This document shows positions 20,790 to 33,200 of a stretch of 64,000 bases of DNA, in pieces. This DNA comes from Diphasiastrum complanatum (lineage: Eukaryota > Streptophyta > Lycopodiopsida > Lycopodiales > Lycopodiaceae): NCBI GenBank assembly GCA_029204225.1, contig CM055103.1, positions 23,366,663 to 23,430,662 on the forward strand, read 5' to 3'. The position numbers and the translations under genes were made by a program. The notes below the pieces were generated by a model. That model had not been told where the DNA came from. It saw only the letters and a list, made by a program, of their open reading frames with translations, and ran no database searches. Each line of letters begins with the position of its first letter. Positions within the stretch are counted from its first letter, which is position 1.

Positions 20790-21075
20790 GTTCTGTATGA
20801 CCTCACATGTGTGGGAAGTACACCTGAAGCCCACAACAATATTTGGTACAAATATAATGATTCTATCTATCTATTCCAACTCGCTACCTCAAGACTAGCT
20901 AGTTTTCAAAAACTTGCTAGTTTGAGCGAAATGGTATTGTATGTCCTCACATGTGTAAAAAGTACCCCTGCAGCCCACAACCAAGTTTGATGCACAAATA
21001 TCAAGGCTAACTAACTCTTCAAACTCACCCACTCAAGATTAGTGAGTTTTCTCAAAAACTTGCCAATCTAGGTGT
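20790..21075. repeat. Two tandem copies of an approximately 143-bp unit
   Basis: The blocks TATGACCTCACATGTGTGGG at 20798 and TATGTCCTCACATGTGTAAA at 20941 each lead into AAGTAC-CC-TG-AGCCCACAAC and an AACTTGC-like end. The copies are similar but not identical. They may be LTR promoter repeats of the minus-strand element. Confidence 0.65.
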
Positions 21076-21313
21076 TGTTTAGATCAATGCTTTAATCTCT
21101 TGTACTCTCCTTGGGCCCCTTCAAAGATATCTGGACCATTGATCTAGCTAGATCCAATCTCAGCCACTGAATTTTAGTTTGATTTGAGTCGTCGATCTGT
21201 ATGAGACCCTATCTTGCGATGGGAAGTGAATCTCGGTGCCAAACTGGGTTCCATGGCCGCTAGACACATGGAGCTGCTAGCTCATCTCGTCTCCCTCCTT
21301 GGCCATGTGTGAG

Positions 21314-21316
<3 letters not shown>

Positions 21317-21405
<89 letters not shown>
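21317..21405. repeat. (CT)44 microsatellite
   Basis: An 89-base uninterrupted CT tract. The arginine/glutamate and serine/leucine frames read through it are artefacts. Confidence 0.95.
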
Positions 21406-21409
<4 letters not shown>

Positions 21410-21844
21410 GAAAAATTGCCTACCTTGGCAAATCTAGCCATGTAGAATATTGTATATTTTGTCAATATTTTTTGTTAGTCACTTGAATGGCCAAAGTGCC
21501 ACTTGTCAATCCACACCTAATGTAGGTTACCACGAGTCAAGAGGAGTGGTTGTGTCCATTTGGTAGTGATTCCTACTTTGTAGGATCTAGACCTTGATTT
21601 ATGATGAGATTTGTACCTACCATGCACCTACCAAGCATGACTCTTGGATCTAGGCTAGGGTTTTCACTTTAGGGCAAGAAAGTTGAGTCTACTTCCTTAT
21701 TACATGCTGGATTTTCACCTAACTTTGCAAAGGAAGTGTCTTTTACTATGTAATTTCCATTCTCCATAAGAGGAGATAGAAACTTTTTGGAGCCTCAAGG
21801 AGAAATTCGGATTTTCTCTCATTCTATGATGATAGTGATTGATT

Positions 21845-22640
21845 CCAATGAAACTCAGCTTTGGCACACATTAACCTCCATCTACAGGCCCATACAACAG
21901 CCTCATTTTCACACGTGTGAAGTCGGATTTCAGTTTATGATAAATGCTTTGATTGTCTCTACTTGTTTTCTATCAAGCTGCTAAACTAGATCTTGTTTTT
22001 GGTTGACTAGTATCTGATAGATTGTTAATCAAGCACACAGTCTTATCAATGTGTAAGACTAATCCAGTTTTAGCAGGTTTTTGGTGCAAAAAGCTAGTAT
22101 TGGAAGGGCGAGCTGGTATCCTGGAATTGGTGAGGGGATTTGATCCCAAACTTCTTGTGGATCAGAATCCATACTCTTCACACGTGTGGGCAACTTTGAA
22201 CTAGCATTTAAACCCCTATATTCATTGGATCACTGTAATTTCATCTGGAGTTAGTTTGATGTAATTTTTGGTGCAAATCCCAGGATAAGCTACCAAGATC
22301 ACTTGCCATTAATTAGTTTTGGATTTGGTTCATGATAACTAATTAATCTAGGCTGAATTCAAGCCCTATTAAAGTGAAAAACAGGTCTTGAAAGTACATC
22401 AAAGTGATAAAGAGAGATAGAGTTTCTATTGTCCAAAAGTAGCCAAGATTGGCAAGATTTGCTTGAGAGTAGTTTTCACTTCATCTTATCTTCATTCCAA
22501 CCTTGTGAGAGAGTGATAGAACTATGATTACAAGTCCATTTGTTGCATTACATATCAAATTTGAGTGGAACACTGCAAGTTAGAAACCTTTGTGAGTTTC
22601 AAGTTCAATCAAATCTATATCTTTTGTGTAGAATTTCACT
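21845..22640 (+). repeat. Probable 5' LTR and leader of copia element E
   Basis: The segment from 21845 matches the inverted LTR piece at 16.2-16.4 kb and precedes the gag frame of element E. No clear primer-binding site is seen before gag, so the exact LTR end is not defined. Confidence 0.45.
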
Positions 22641-24246
22641 AGTAAGCTGGGATCAGTTGGAGCATACCTTCTAGAAGCTAGTGAGAGGTTAAATTCTACC
22701 AATTATGCTATTTGGAAAGTGAGGATGGAGTCACTCATGGTGCTCCAGGATCTTTATGAGTTTCTAATTGATGATGAAGATGAACCTCTAGGTGCACAGG
22801 AATTAGTGAGATACAAGAAGAGATCTAGGCTAGCACTTCATTGTGTGAAAATGAATGTGAGCAATGATCTTCTAAGAGAAGTATCTTCATGTAAAAGTGC
22901 TAAAGAGGCTTGGTAATCTTTAAAATTAATCTATGAGTCTAGTAACACTTCGAGGGTTCTCATGCCTAGGAATCAGATTCTACAAGCATGAAGAGGAGTG
23001 TGCACAAGATTATGTGCTCAGAATCAAGTCTCTCAATAGGGAGTTAGCTTCCATTGGAGAGAAGATTCAAGATGGAGAGCTTGTTCATATTGTCCTTAAT
23101 GGTCTAGGGAGTGGCTTTTCTAATTTGGTCCAATGCTTTGCAATCCAAGACATTTTGCCCACTATAGAAAAACTTTATAGTGTATGAGTGGCTGAAGAGT
23201 GTAGGATGATGCACACCAATGCAAGAATGAATTCTATGTCTCTGAAGGATGGTGATGAGAAAGCAAATTTCTCATTCAAAGGCAAGAAGAAGACCAATGG
23301 AAAGAAGAAGCACTTCAAGGAGACCAAGGAAGAGGATGATGCTTCAAGCTCAAAGGGCAAGATCAAGGACAAGTCCAAGTTCAAATGTTTTTTCTATGGA
23401 AAGAAAGGACATTTTGGATCAGAATGTCTCAAGAAGAAGAAGACACAAGAGAGCAAACAAAGCAACATTGCACATCAGGAGGAGGAGGAAGATGAAGAAG
23501 AGTCATCTTTGATGGTTTCCAACAAACCTCCATCATCCAAGAGCAACACCAATGATTCTTGGTGGATTGATAGTGGGGCTAGTTCCCACGTGACATATCA
23601 AAAGGACATTTTTTCCACTTTACTCTCTTACAATGATGTACATAGATCACAATCTATACTGCAAGTAGTCAAGAATGTAAGATAAGTGGAATAGGAACCA
23701 TTCCGTTTTATGTTGGATCATCCAAAAGGATGAATTTTGAAAATGTTCTTTATGTTCCTAAGTTAACTAAGAATCTGCTTAGTGTTGGCCAATTAATGGA
23801 TAATGGCCTTGATGTACAATTTAAGCATGGAGTTTGTTTTATCCTTAGAAATGATGAATGTATAGCCAAAGGCTTTAAGCAAGGAAGATTTTTAAGCTTG
23901 ATGCTAATATTGCAGAGTGTTAACTTGGCAAAGGTGGAGATATCAAAGGTGGAACTATGGCACAAAAGGTTGGGCCACCCCAACTTCAAAGCCATGGAAT
24001 CTATGTGTGCAAAGGAGCTTGCACTCGGCCTTACCAAGAATTTGTCAAAGTGTGGGAAGATATGTGAAGCATGTAGCCTCTCAAAGGCTCACAAACTACC
24101 CTTCTCAAGATCTACATCAATCTAATGGCATAAAGAGGGAGTTGTCATGTCTATACACCCCTCAACAAAATGGAGTGAGTGAGAGGAGAAATAGATCTCT
24201 TTGTGAGTGTGCTAAGGCCTTAAGACTAGATGCTTCTCTATCCAAA
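22641..24246 (+). pseudogene. Copia element E: gag, protease and integrase remnants
   Basis: Gag begins near 22641 (SERLNSTNYAIWKVRMESLM), with UBN2-type sequence to about 23.19 kb. A knuckle follows (CFFYGKKGHFGSEC; the second Cys is Tyr), then the protease motif WWIDSGASSHV with its Asp codon at 23569-23571, then LYVPKLTKNLLSVGQLMDNG and the pre-integrase block LWHKRLGHPNFKAMESMC. The integrase core is missing: sequence jumps from PFSRSTSI near 24122 to NGIKRELSCLYTPQQNGVSE, which keeps the catalytic Glu region only. Breaks include a TAG at about 22914, a TGA at 23185, and frameshifts near 22.93 and 23.69 kb. It ends directly at an LTR. RT and RNase H are absent. Confidence 0.88.
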
Positions 24247-24944
24247 TGCTAAATTGGCCAAAAACTAGTTTAGTACTATTATGCCACTTGGCACCATTCT
24301 AGTGGTAGAAAATACTATATCACATGGGTAGGAGTGGTCTCCCACGTGTGAAATATCATGTTAAAAGTTCAGATCCATTGTATATAGTTTTCACACAAGT
24401 CAAATGTCAAATCTCCTAGATTGTAGGACCTATCTCCTAATTTGTAGGAATCTAGAAGGTTAACACTAGCCACCAATGATGATGTGGCAAATTCACGGAA
24501 TCTTAGCCAAAGTGGATATGGATAAGCACTATGACCTGTCTCACACGTGCTGGAAGTGGCTTAGAGAGAGAGTATGATGATTTTTGTATTTAATCCATGA
24601 TGGATCCACTTTGAGAAATCAATGAAGCAAGATCTTGCTTTTGGAGGCATATCTTGAGTATTCTCATATTTGTGTTGTGATTTTATGGTTCTATTGCTTT
24701 CTAACACTTGTATACTTCACTCTCTACTGTAAGTCCGTATAGGTACTGTTCTTCACACGTGTGAAGGCAATAGGTCTCAAGTTTAATCATTTGCTTGTTG
24801 TTCTTGCTAGATTTTTGATGGGAAATTGATCTAATTCTAGATCTAATCATTGGTTGATTAGTAGATCATGTAATCTAGCTTCCAACACCTCTTGAGGATC
24901 TGATCTAGATCCATTCTTGGTCTTTATTTCTCTGAAATTTCACA
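24247..24944 (+). repeat. Copia LTR F (698 bp)
   Basis: It starts TGCTAAATTGGCC, ends TTTCACA, and is followed directly by a primer-binding site, so this is a complete LTR with definable ends. CACGTGTG-containing blocks recur inside. It follows the truncated integrase of element E and precedes a gag stub of another element, so it is either a shared LTR between tandem copies or the result of LTR recombination. Confidence 0.7.
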
Positions 24945-25080
24945 TGGTATCATAGCCATTTTGAGATAGCGAACATGAGAGAGTCCATTTTAAGTGAAAG
25001 TAGTAAATTGGACAGTATTTCCAACCATACGATATGGAAATTCAAGATGAAAAATATTTTGATTGAGAAAGAACTAGCTA
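24945..25080 (+). pseudogene. Primer-binding site and gag stub of copia F
   Basis: TGGTATCATAGCC at 24945-24957 is a one-base variant of the initiator tRNA-Met site. Starting near 24973 the frame reads RESILSESSKLDSISNHTIW and then KFKMKNILIEKELA, the typical start of copia gag (DUF4219-like). The frame ends at 25080, where the LTR of the opposite-strand element D begins. Confidence 0.75.
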
Positions 25081-25490
25081 AAATAAAAGTAGAATCACCA
25101 AGATGCAAAAATGGATGTAGAAACCCAAAGAGATATCTTCCATAAGAATGAATGAGAGAAAAATGAGAGAGATGGGTTCCTCCCACACTTGTAGCCTATT
25201 TATAACAGTATCTTGCCCTATTTGGATGTCCTTGCACGAGCTTATCAACTTATGAAAGTTTCTAGATCTTTGCCAAAACATAGATCTAACATGACTAGAT
25301 TCAACGCATGTATTTGAACCAATATCGAGAGGTCTATATGTGACCTTATCAGTTTGCCTAAGTTTTCATAAATAGTAAATCCACTATTTTTAGGTCTTAT
25401 TAGCTTTATACAGTCTATCTCTAAGATAAAAATGCATATTGTCCTTAAAATTGCTTAATAAACTCAATATAACTAGTTGACATTTTCACA
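25081..25490 (-). repeat. 3' LTR of copia element D
   Basis: On the minus strand TGTGAAAATG begins at 25490 right after the purine tract GAAGAGGGAG, mirroring element A. The LTR continues to about 25081, where it meets the gag stub of element F. Confidence 0.6.
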
Positions 25491-25499
25491 CTCCCTCTT

Positions 25500-27260
25500 C
25501 AACTAGTTTTAGCATAGATTTAGATAGTACTCCAAGTTGAGTTCTATGCTTCATAAATAAGTCCTTTACTTGGTGAAGATATCAGCCACACACTCCCTTG
25601 ATGAGACATGTTGAAGTTCCACCTCCTTTGCCTTGACTTGTTCTCTCACAAAATGATAAGCCACTTCGATATGTTTCCTCCTTGCATGAAAAATAAGATT
25701 GTTTGCCAAACTTTGAGTTGAAAGGTTATGACAAAAGATTATTGGACACTTTTGAAAATCCAGCAAGTCAAGATCCAATATGAGTCCTTTTGATCCATAG
25801 CATCTCTTTGGTGCATGAAGTCAAGGCTTTGTACTCGGCTTCGGTTGATGATAGAGAGATTGTTGCTTGTTTCTTTGACATCCATGAGATAGCTCTATCA
25901 CCTATAAAAATGGCATGTGCACTTATGGATTTCCTATCCATATGATCTCTTGCAAAGTCCAAATCTGAAAATCCAAACAAGTTAGGAGATGATCCCCTAT
26001 AAACCCGAGATGTACCTCAATACTCTCTTGCCTAGCTTCCAATGCTCCACACTAGGATCATGTATGAATTGACCTAATCTACCAACACAATAGCTTAGAT
26101 CAGGTCTTGTGATGGTTAGATATATGAGTGAATCAACTAGCTTCCTATAGAGAGTAATATCCTCGAAGGATCTTTCATTACCTCTTATAGTGAGCTTTAC
26201 ATTTGATTCCATACGTGTATCACTAGATTTTGTATTTTCCATATGAGATATACTAAAAATAGAACTATTAAACTTCTCTCGACAAATAAAAGTAGTTTGA
26301 GAAGTCCTAATTACCCCTATTCCTAAGATGTAGTGCAAATGACCAAGATCATGTACATCAAATTCCTTCTATCTTGATGTCATCTCCATCTTGCTTGTTG
26401 CCTCAACTCAAAATGATATCATCCACATAAATTAGAAGGATAGTAACATAATTTCCAGCAAATCTATAATAAAGTGAATGATCATGTTCACTCATAATGA
26501 AATTTGGGGAAAGTAGAAAAGTGTTAAGCTTAGCAACCAACTCCTTGGTGCTTGCTTAAGCCCATAGAAACTCTTTTGGAAAAAACAAACATGATTAGGC
26601 TTGCCATGAGACATATAGCCCTCGGGTTGCTCCATGTAACCTCCTCTTCAAGATCTCCATTCAAGAATGCATTAGTGATGTCTAATTGCCATAGATCCCA
26701 ACCATAAAGAGTTGCAAGAGAGATAATGATCCGAATGCTTACAGTGCAAAGGTCTCATCATAGTCAATACCATACTCTTGAGCATATCCTTTTGCCACCA
26801 ACATTGCCTTGTATTGTTTATTGATCCATCTTGATTAGTCTTTACTTTGAAGAACCACTTGCATCCAATTGCCTTCTTGTCCTTAGGAAGTTCCACCAAT
26901 CTCCATGTGTTGTTCTTCATAAGAGCTTGACACTCGAAATCCATTGCTTGGACCCATTACTCCTTTTGAATTGCTTCACACATGTAGGTTCATCAAAAGA
27001 GGTTAGAAAAAGCAAAGTTTGTACCTTCAGCTTGCTTACTCGTCTCATCATATGTGATCCTTGAAGGTTTTTGTCTTTCCCTTGATGTCCTCCTTGGCTT
27101 TTGGCTTGAAGATGCCTCTTCACTATCACCATCCAAAGTATCATCAACAACATTGTCATCAACATCAAGAATGTTAGATCCAATAATCACATCACCATTA
27201 GAACCAACCTTTGGAATGTTTCCTTCATGAAAAATGACATCTCTTCCTATGACCACTTTC
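25500..27260 (-). pseudogene. Copia element D: degraded integrase tail, RT and RNase H
   Basis: Same family and orientation as element A. From the 5' side: integrase C-terminal and linker (VIGRDVIFHEGNIPKV at about 27.25 kb), RT start (AIGCKWFFKVKTNQDGSIN), YVDDIIL near 26.42 kb, then LGIGVIRTSQTTFICREKF, LVDSLIYLTITRPDLSYCVG, and an RNase H end (AISWMSKKQATISLSSTEAE; FHARRKHIEVAYHF). Many frame changes and small deletions are present. It is truncated on the 5' side near 27.26 kb. Confidence 0.87.
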
Positions 27261-27900
27261 TAAACTTCAATGTAGAACATAAACTTGTTGAGAAATTTGC
27301 ATCAATTTTCTTTTCCCCACAACATCAACGAGTTTCTAAACTGTAAATCACCAAAGCATATGGGGAAAACATGATTTAAAGCCTAAAGCTTTCACAAATT
27401 TTTTGCTTCTAAAAATCACTATACAACTTAGTGAAAAGCAGTGATTTCAACTAGAAATAACGCTACTAAATTCACCAAAAGCCCATGCTCAAATCCTATG
27501 CTGAAACTTTAATAAAATTGTGTAACTAGAATTGTTACATACAATTGATAGCCTTAAAAGAATGTAAGCAACTTTTCCAACAACGTTTCCTTTTCATGCC
27601 AAAAAAGATACCTCCTCAATGGCCATAAAAGCCAAGAAAGCATCCAAGACTTGAAAGTATTTTGAATGGTCAACTTATGTTGACAAATTTGAAAGAGAAC
27701 TACTTCCACAATAACAAGAAGCATACTTAGAGAAAATCCAGAACAACCCTCTCATACCATAGCAAAAAAAGTCACGATTGTTTTGTAAACACATGCTCAA
27801 GAAATTCGGCCTTTTGAAAGCATAAAATCTCAGTTTTCAAAAGGCTAACATTTTGGCTTATCGACAAGCAAAGGGCAAAAGTAATTGCAAAAAACTTACT
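27261..27900. other. Spacer without recognised feature
   Basis: AT-rich sequence with no ORF or motif I recognise between copia element D and an integrase fragment. Confidence 0.3.
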
Positions 27901-27904
27901 GTTA

Positions 27905-28230
27905 CTAGTGAATCAAAATCCCTTCAAAATCACCATTCAAGAGCATACTTTTGATGACTTCTCTCAAAGGACTACAATCTATTTTTTGAAGAACAAATCA
28001 AAGGCATTCAAGTTCTTCAAGCAGTTCAAGGCATCTTCTGAAAATCAGACCCAGAGGAAGATCAAAGCACTACGCACAGATGGAGGGAGAGAATTTATCT
28101 CCACTGCAAAGCCAACAAAATACATCAACAATTCATAATGAGCTACTCACCTCAGTCCAATGGTGTAACAGAAAGAAAGAATTGGACACTCATCAAAAGT
28201 GCCAAGAGCATTTTTCGACCCTAGATCGGA
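27905..28230 (+). pseudogene. Copia integrase core fragment
   Basis: The frame contains DDFSQRTTIYFLKNKSKAF, then KIKALRTDGGREFIS and, after a frame change near 28.13 kb, YSPQSNGVTERKNWTL. Two of the three DDE catalytic positions can be recognised: the second Asp (RTDGG) and the Glu (VTERKN). The domain is short and isolated, with no protease or RT nearby on this strand. Confidence 0.8.
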
Positions 28231-29910
28231 TCGGATTCAGGCAGAAATCACCCTGGCATCTTCGACCTTGGATCGGGTCGGATTTATCAAACCCTGAAAA
28301 ATCTGACCCTATACATATTTTTCGACCCAGTGTACATTTTTTTATCCTTTGTATAAATTCAATACACTATAAAATTTTGATACTATCGGTCGAAAATCCG
28401 ATCCAACGACTTCGCATTGATAGTCCACCTACTTTGTACATGTATTTACAGTTACAAGGTAGTTGTAATTAATACAACAGACAACATTCAATGTGAATTA
28501 GTTGTAGATATTTTCAATATATCTAATCCTAGAATCTTCATCAGAAAGTAACTTCTGATATACTGTTACTACTAAAAATTGTAATCAATAAGATTTTTTT
28601 CGTTGCCAATGTTATTACACACAACGATCAACTGAAGTAATTATTTCAAGCATTGTACTCATTTTTTATATTGATCAGAGTGCAATTATATGTCTCACTA
28701 TTGTTATAGTTCACTTGCATTTGTTGAATCAATTCAGTTTGAATATTCTGCTGCTAACTATGGTGCTTCCGATACACGCACCAAGCTCGCTCCCAGCTTC
28801 TGCTCATTCCCACTAATTTTTGACAGTTCTTCCATGCTAATTTGATGTTCAAGAATTGCTTAGATGTTTAATTGCTAATATTGGCACATGAAAATTTTGG
28901 TAACAGACCATTAGATCGTTTGCCTATCAGATTTGGTTGTTTTTTCTTCAAGTTTGTTAGAGTTTTTCTACTAGGTTCTTGTTTTTCAAATTTTAAAATG
29001 TTTTGGTTTGATCAATTAGTTTTTTTTTTTTGTGTAATTCTTTATTTTAGATCAGTAGCTCTTTCTCTTAGCTTCTTGGAGCTACTGATTTTTCTTGATT
29101 TGGAGCTATATTGAACAAGTTAAGGCCATTTTAGTGAGTTCCTTCTACTTTTAGTTAGTCAGTCTTTACTTTTTGATTTGATTTTAGCCAAATTCTCAAA
29201 ATGTTAAACATTTTTTGGATAGATCTTGAAGTAGCTTTATGAAGGTACTGATTTCTTTCCATTTGGATCAGTATTGAGAAAGCTATTATCATTTTAGTGA
29301 GAGTGGGTTGGAATTGGTAGATTCCAATTTGTCATTGGGAGAAGAGCACTTCAAATTTCGTTTTTGAAGTTTTGGTTTGCAATAAAAATTCAAGCTCTTT
29401 ATTTTGAAGTTTTAGTTTTAGAGAAAAAATAACTCACCACAATAGCTCGCTCAAAAGGTGTCTCTAGGTTATTTTTGAATTTTTTAATTTTTTATTTAAA
29501 AAAAAAGACTAGAAGCAAGAGAAATGCAAAGCATTCATGATAGCATATCAAAAGAAATCTTAAACACTCACACGTGCGAGCTATTTGCAACTAAATTTTT
29601 TTTTTTTTTGGGCCGAGAACACTCGCCGGAAGATGAGCGTTCAACACTCCCTCTTCATTAACTTTAAATTGCTCCTCCCCTCTCGAACTAGCTTGGTCGA
29701 CACCTCTGTCCCGTTGGAAGACATCTTATTTGTACCAAAATTTGACCTCTTCAAAAGTTCTTTGTATTTGCTCTAATCGAAAACCCATGCCCACTATCAA
29801 TGTTTAATTGAAACTTGTTGACTTCGATTTTTATATAATTTCAAAATTTATCATCTCTCAAGTCTGTTATCCACAATTTACAGACTTGTTTATTCATAAT
29901 TAATTCCAAT
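28231..29910. other. Spacer without recognised gene
   Basis: A short imperfect repeat occurs at 28.22-28.34 kb (GACCCTAGATCGGATCGGAT and GACCTTGGATCGGGTCGGAT). The rest is T-rich, and its small ORFs look random. Confidence 0.35.
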
Positions 29911-29911
29911 A

Positions 29912-30255
29912 GATTGGGATTATGAACAAGAAGATGAGATTTAGTCATATTGTGAGGATAGTTTTGATAATGACGTGGAAGATTGTTGGCATCAAGATGA
30001 GGATTACATTGAAGATTATGACCAAGGTGAGGACTTTGCTGATGAAAATCAGTATCAGGACTACAACGATGATTTTCAGCTTGACCACTACTCTGACAAT
30101 TTCAATGACGACTAGCAAATTGAGGATCAAAACGTCATGGGAAAATGGTCTGAAGATGATGTAGCTGAACCATTCAATGGTCAAGATGAACTAGAGTTCA
30201 ATGATGATGAATATCAAGGTTGGAGTCAATTCCAATTTGGTATTGAAGACTAGTA
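29912..30255 (+). pseudogene. Acidic low-complexity reading frame, broken
   Basis: Read in the frame that starts DWDYEQEDEI, the segment gives an extreme Asp/Glu/Gln/Tyr-rich sequence (for example EDYDQGEDFADENQYQDYND, then WSEDDVAEPFNGQDELEFND) interrupted by about three stops over 110 codons. The strand bias and GATGA-type composition explain part of this. It may be a decayed acidic domain of a retroelement gag or a host protein. I do not recognise the family. Confidence 0.3.
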
Positions 30256-33200
30256 TGAAACGATAAGCATGGATGAACAACACTAGATGCAATGTGGGAC
30301 AGAAGACTAGTGTGAGCCCCTGGATCAATTCTATGATCTTGAAGAACTCAAACGATGACTATGGTGAGGCACAACATTTTGATCATAATGAAAATGATAA
30401 CATTGACTATTAGGCCTATGAAGATGCCTATGAGAGTAAAGAAATTGACAAAAATGGTTTCTCTATGCCAGTACAGGTATGATTGGTCCTTCTACGCAAA
30501 TGACTTTAAGGAGGGAAAGAATATTATTATGGAAAGTGAAACTATAATTTCTAGTCCTTATGTCAGTTTGGTGGAAAATCTAACGACACTAAAGGCAGCA
30601 ATAGGGGTAGCAATAAGGACAACGATAGAGGATAGAGGCCAACAATAAGGCAATAGCAAAGGTAGAGAGAGGGGTGGTGAGGCACCAAGTTTAGGGAGGG
30701 CAACAAGGGCAAGAGGGCATCAAGGGAAAAATAGGTAGGCAGTGATCATAGACAAGAGGAATGTGTGAACGAAGAGGTGGGTAGTGATGGTAGGGAACGA
30801 TGGAGATTTGAGTAGAGAGGAGGAAGAAGGTGGCAACGGTGGGTAGAGAAACTAGTGGAAGACAAGGGTGGGTAGCCAACCAGAGGAGGAAGAAGATGGG
30901 AGAAAAAAACTTTAGTGACTAGAGGATGATAGGAAAGTGCTTTGATACACAATAAGGGCATCAAAGGAAACATAAGACAACATAAAAAATTCACAAAGCA
31001 ATTTCCAATTGAGAAAACTTAATAAATAACAATGGCTACTGACAGCTCAAGCAATTCATACTAAGAAATGGTAGATCTGTGGCCTCTAGTAATTCTAGTA
31101 TGGCAAAATTCCAAGTGCATAGGGTTCAATACACATTACATTTTAATGTCAATTGGGTCATGACTTTTATAGTTAGGTTCACACAAGCTGATGACAGTTG
31201 GTCAAGTTTATGCCGTACATAATTCATTTTATATAAATGAGATCTCACCTAAGTGCCCATAGTTGGGTGGACTTAAAACCCATCTAATCTTAATTCTCTA
31301 TTGTTTTTCTTTCTACTTATACCCATGTTGTATGTACTTCCCAATTTTATTTTCATGAATTGTGATTTGTGACTTCCGAGCAATTCATGCACAATTTGGA
31401 TTGTGAATTGGTTGCACATCTTTGGTATGTCTATAATATGGTTGCACAGCGAAACACTTTCCGTTGCAACCACCTTTTTATCAAACTAAAAAATAAAAAA
31501 ATCCACAAACAAATAGGATATTTACACTCAGATAAAAAAAATGTAACCTAATTATTTTTTTTGCAAAACATTGGAACTAATCAAAATCATAAAAAATAAA
31601 AAATAATAGCATATAGGAATTCCAAGAAGTGTTCCAGAATGGACATGCAATGTGGTCCTTATCATAACCCCTTTCACTTAAGTGTTCTGATATCGCATAA
31701 ATGCCATATAAAATACAGATTCATGATGGATCATATAACAAGCATGGTTGATTGATTTGTGTTAGCCCACCAACCTTGGATCTAATTTTCATGTAACATT
31801 TGGCATAGAGTATAGGTGGTCTCATGATTGAAATCTATGTCAAATCTATTTTCATGTAACATTTGGCATAAAGTATAGGTGGTCTCATGATTGAAATCTA
31901 TGTCAAATCGATTCCATTCAAGAGGCTAGGAAGATATAGAATGAGTTTTGTTTTCTCTAAAAGACGATCCAGAGATTGGTTTTGCATGTTTATACTAATG
32001 TCATATAAAAAGTAGGACATATTATTGGGAAAAACCAGATATGAATAGTCTTTTACCTTTTGTTACCGAGTGCTAATCAAAATTGTTGTGATAGTGGGAC
32101 GTTCAGTTCACACGTGAATAGAGGGTTTGCAATATAGTTTGTCATCCCTCTAAAATTACAATAGAAAACCAATGTCCAAAAGAAATAAAATGAATTTGTA
32201 AATATTTAAGTGTTTGGAATTTGTTTTGGCGAACATGTTCATGCCCTTTAAAATTTTATGAACTTAGTTGCATGCATATTGTTACTTATCTATTGCATGT
32301 TTGACATCCAATTGGTGTTGATTGCTGCTTTACCTTCTTGAAGAACTACTTTTCAACTGCTAGCCCAACTAGTGCACTTTTTTGATAAGTTATAGGTTGT
32401 AAATTCTTGAAACATTGCTTATTATTTGGTGGTTGGTCATTTCAAGCTCTATAAATCAATATTAGTACTTTTCAAGGTGTTTTATACCTAGTAAAGGCCT
32501 GAATATAGCCTAAATTTTGTCATTTGAGTTTATATTTTTTAATGGATTATGTTTTCTTTAGTTAAATTTAGGAAAAGATGAATGTATTAGAATAAGCTCA
32601 TATGGGTACGCACATAAAATGATTGCCATATCGAGGGTTTTAAAATGACATTTTGAAATTATAGATGTGAAATCCCAGTTTTCAGATGCACCTATTCCAT
32701 GAGCAAATTTCACAGCCCAAGTCCTTTTAAGAACCGTAGAGTCCTACTTTGAGTAAGGATTTATTTCGCTTGATATATGTTTATCATAGTGCTTTACAAA
32801 AATGACAAATTGCTAGTTTTCTCTTTACATGGACAAGGTAGGAGATACAGCTCCATTTATTTGATGAAAAATTGGGACTTGATCGAAGATTATGGGCAAA
32901 ATTCAAAATTCTGAATAACAATTGTATTGCATCCAATATCATTGATTTTGAGCTCAAAAAATTTGAACATACTTTTGCTGCCTTACCATCTCAATTTAGC
33001 CCACCTCGTTTTGTTCTAATTCCCTTTCCTTTTCAGCATTTTAAAAGGCAGGCATCCCTCAATTGGATTGGTTTCAACAATTTTGATACTTTGACTAGGT
33101 ACGTTTTGCTCAATAATTTGCATCAGATTTAGATGTTAATTTGTTTCATTGGTAAAGGTTGACAATGGGATAAGGACTGAGTTAGGTGTGCTAGAATGTT

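Noticed and set aside
28872-29114. Hydrophobic 80-codon ORF
   Set aside because: T-rich DNA gives Phe/Leu-rich frames by composition; no start context or family match.
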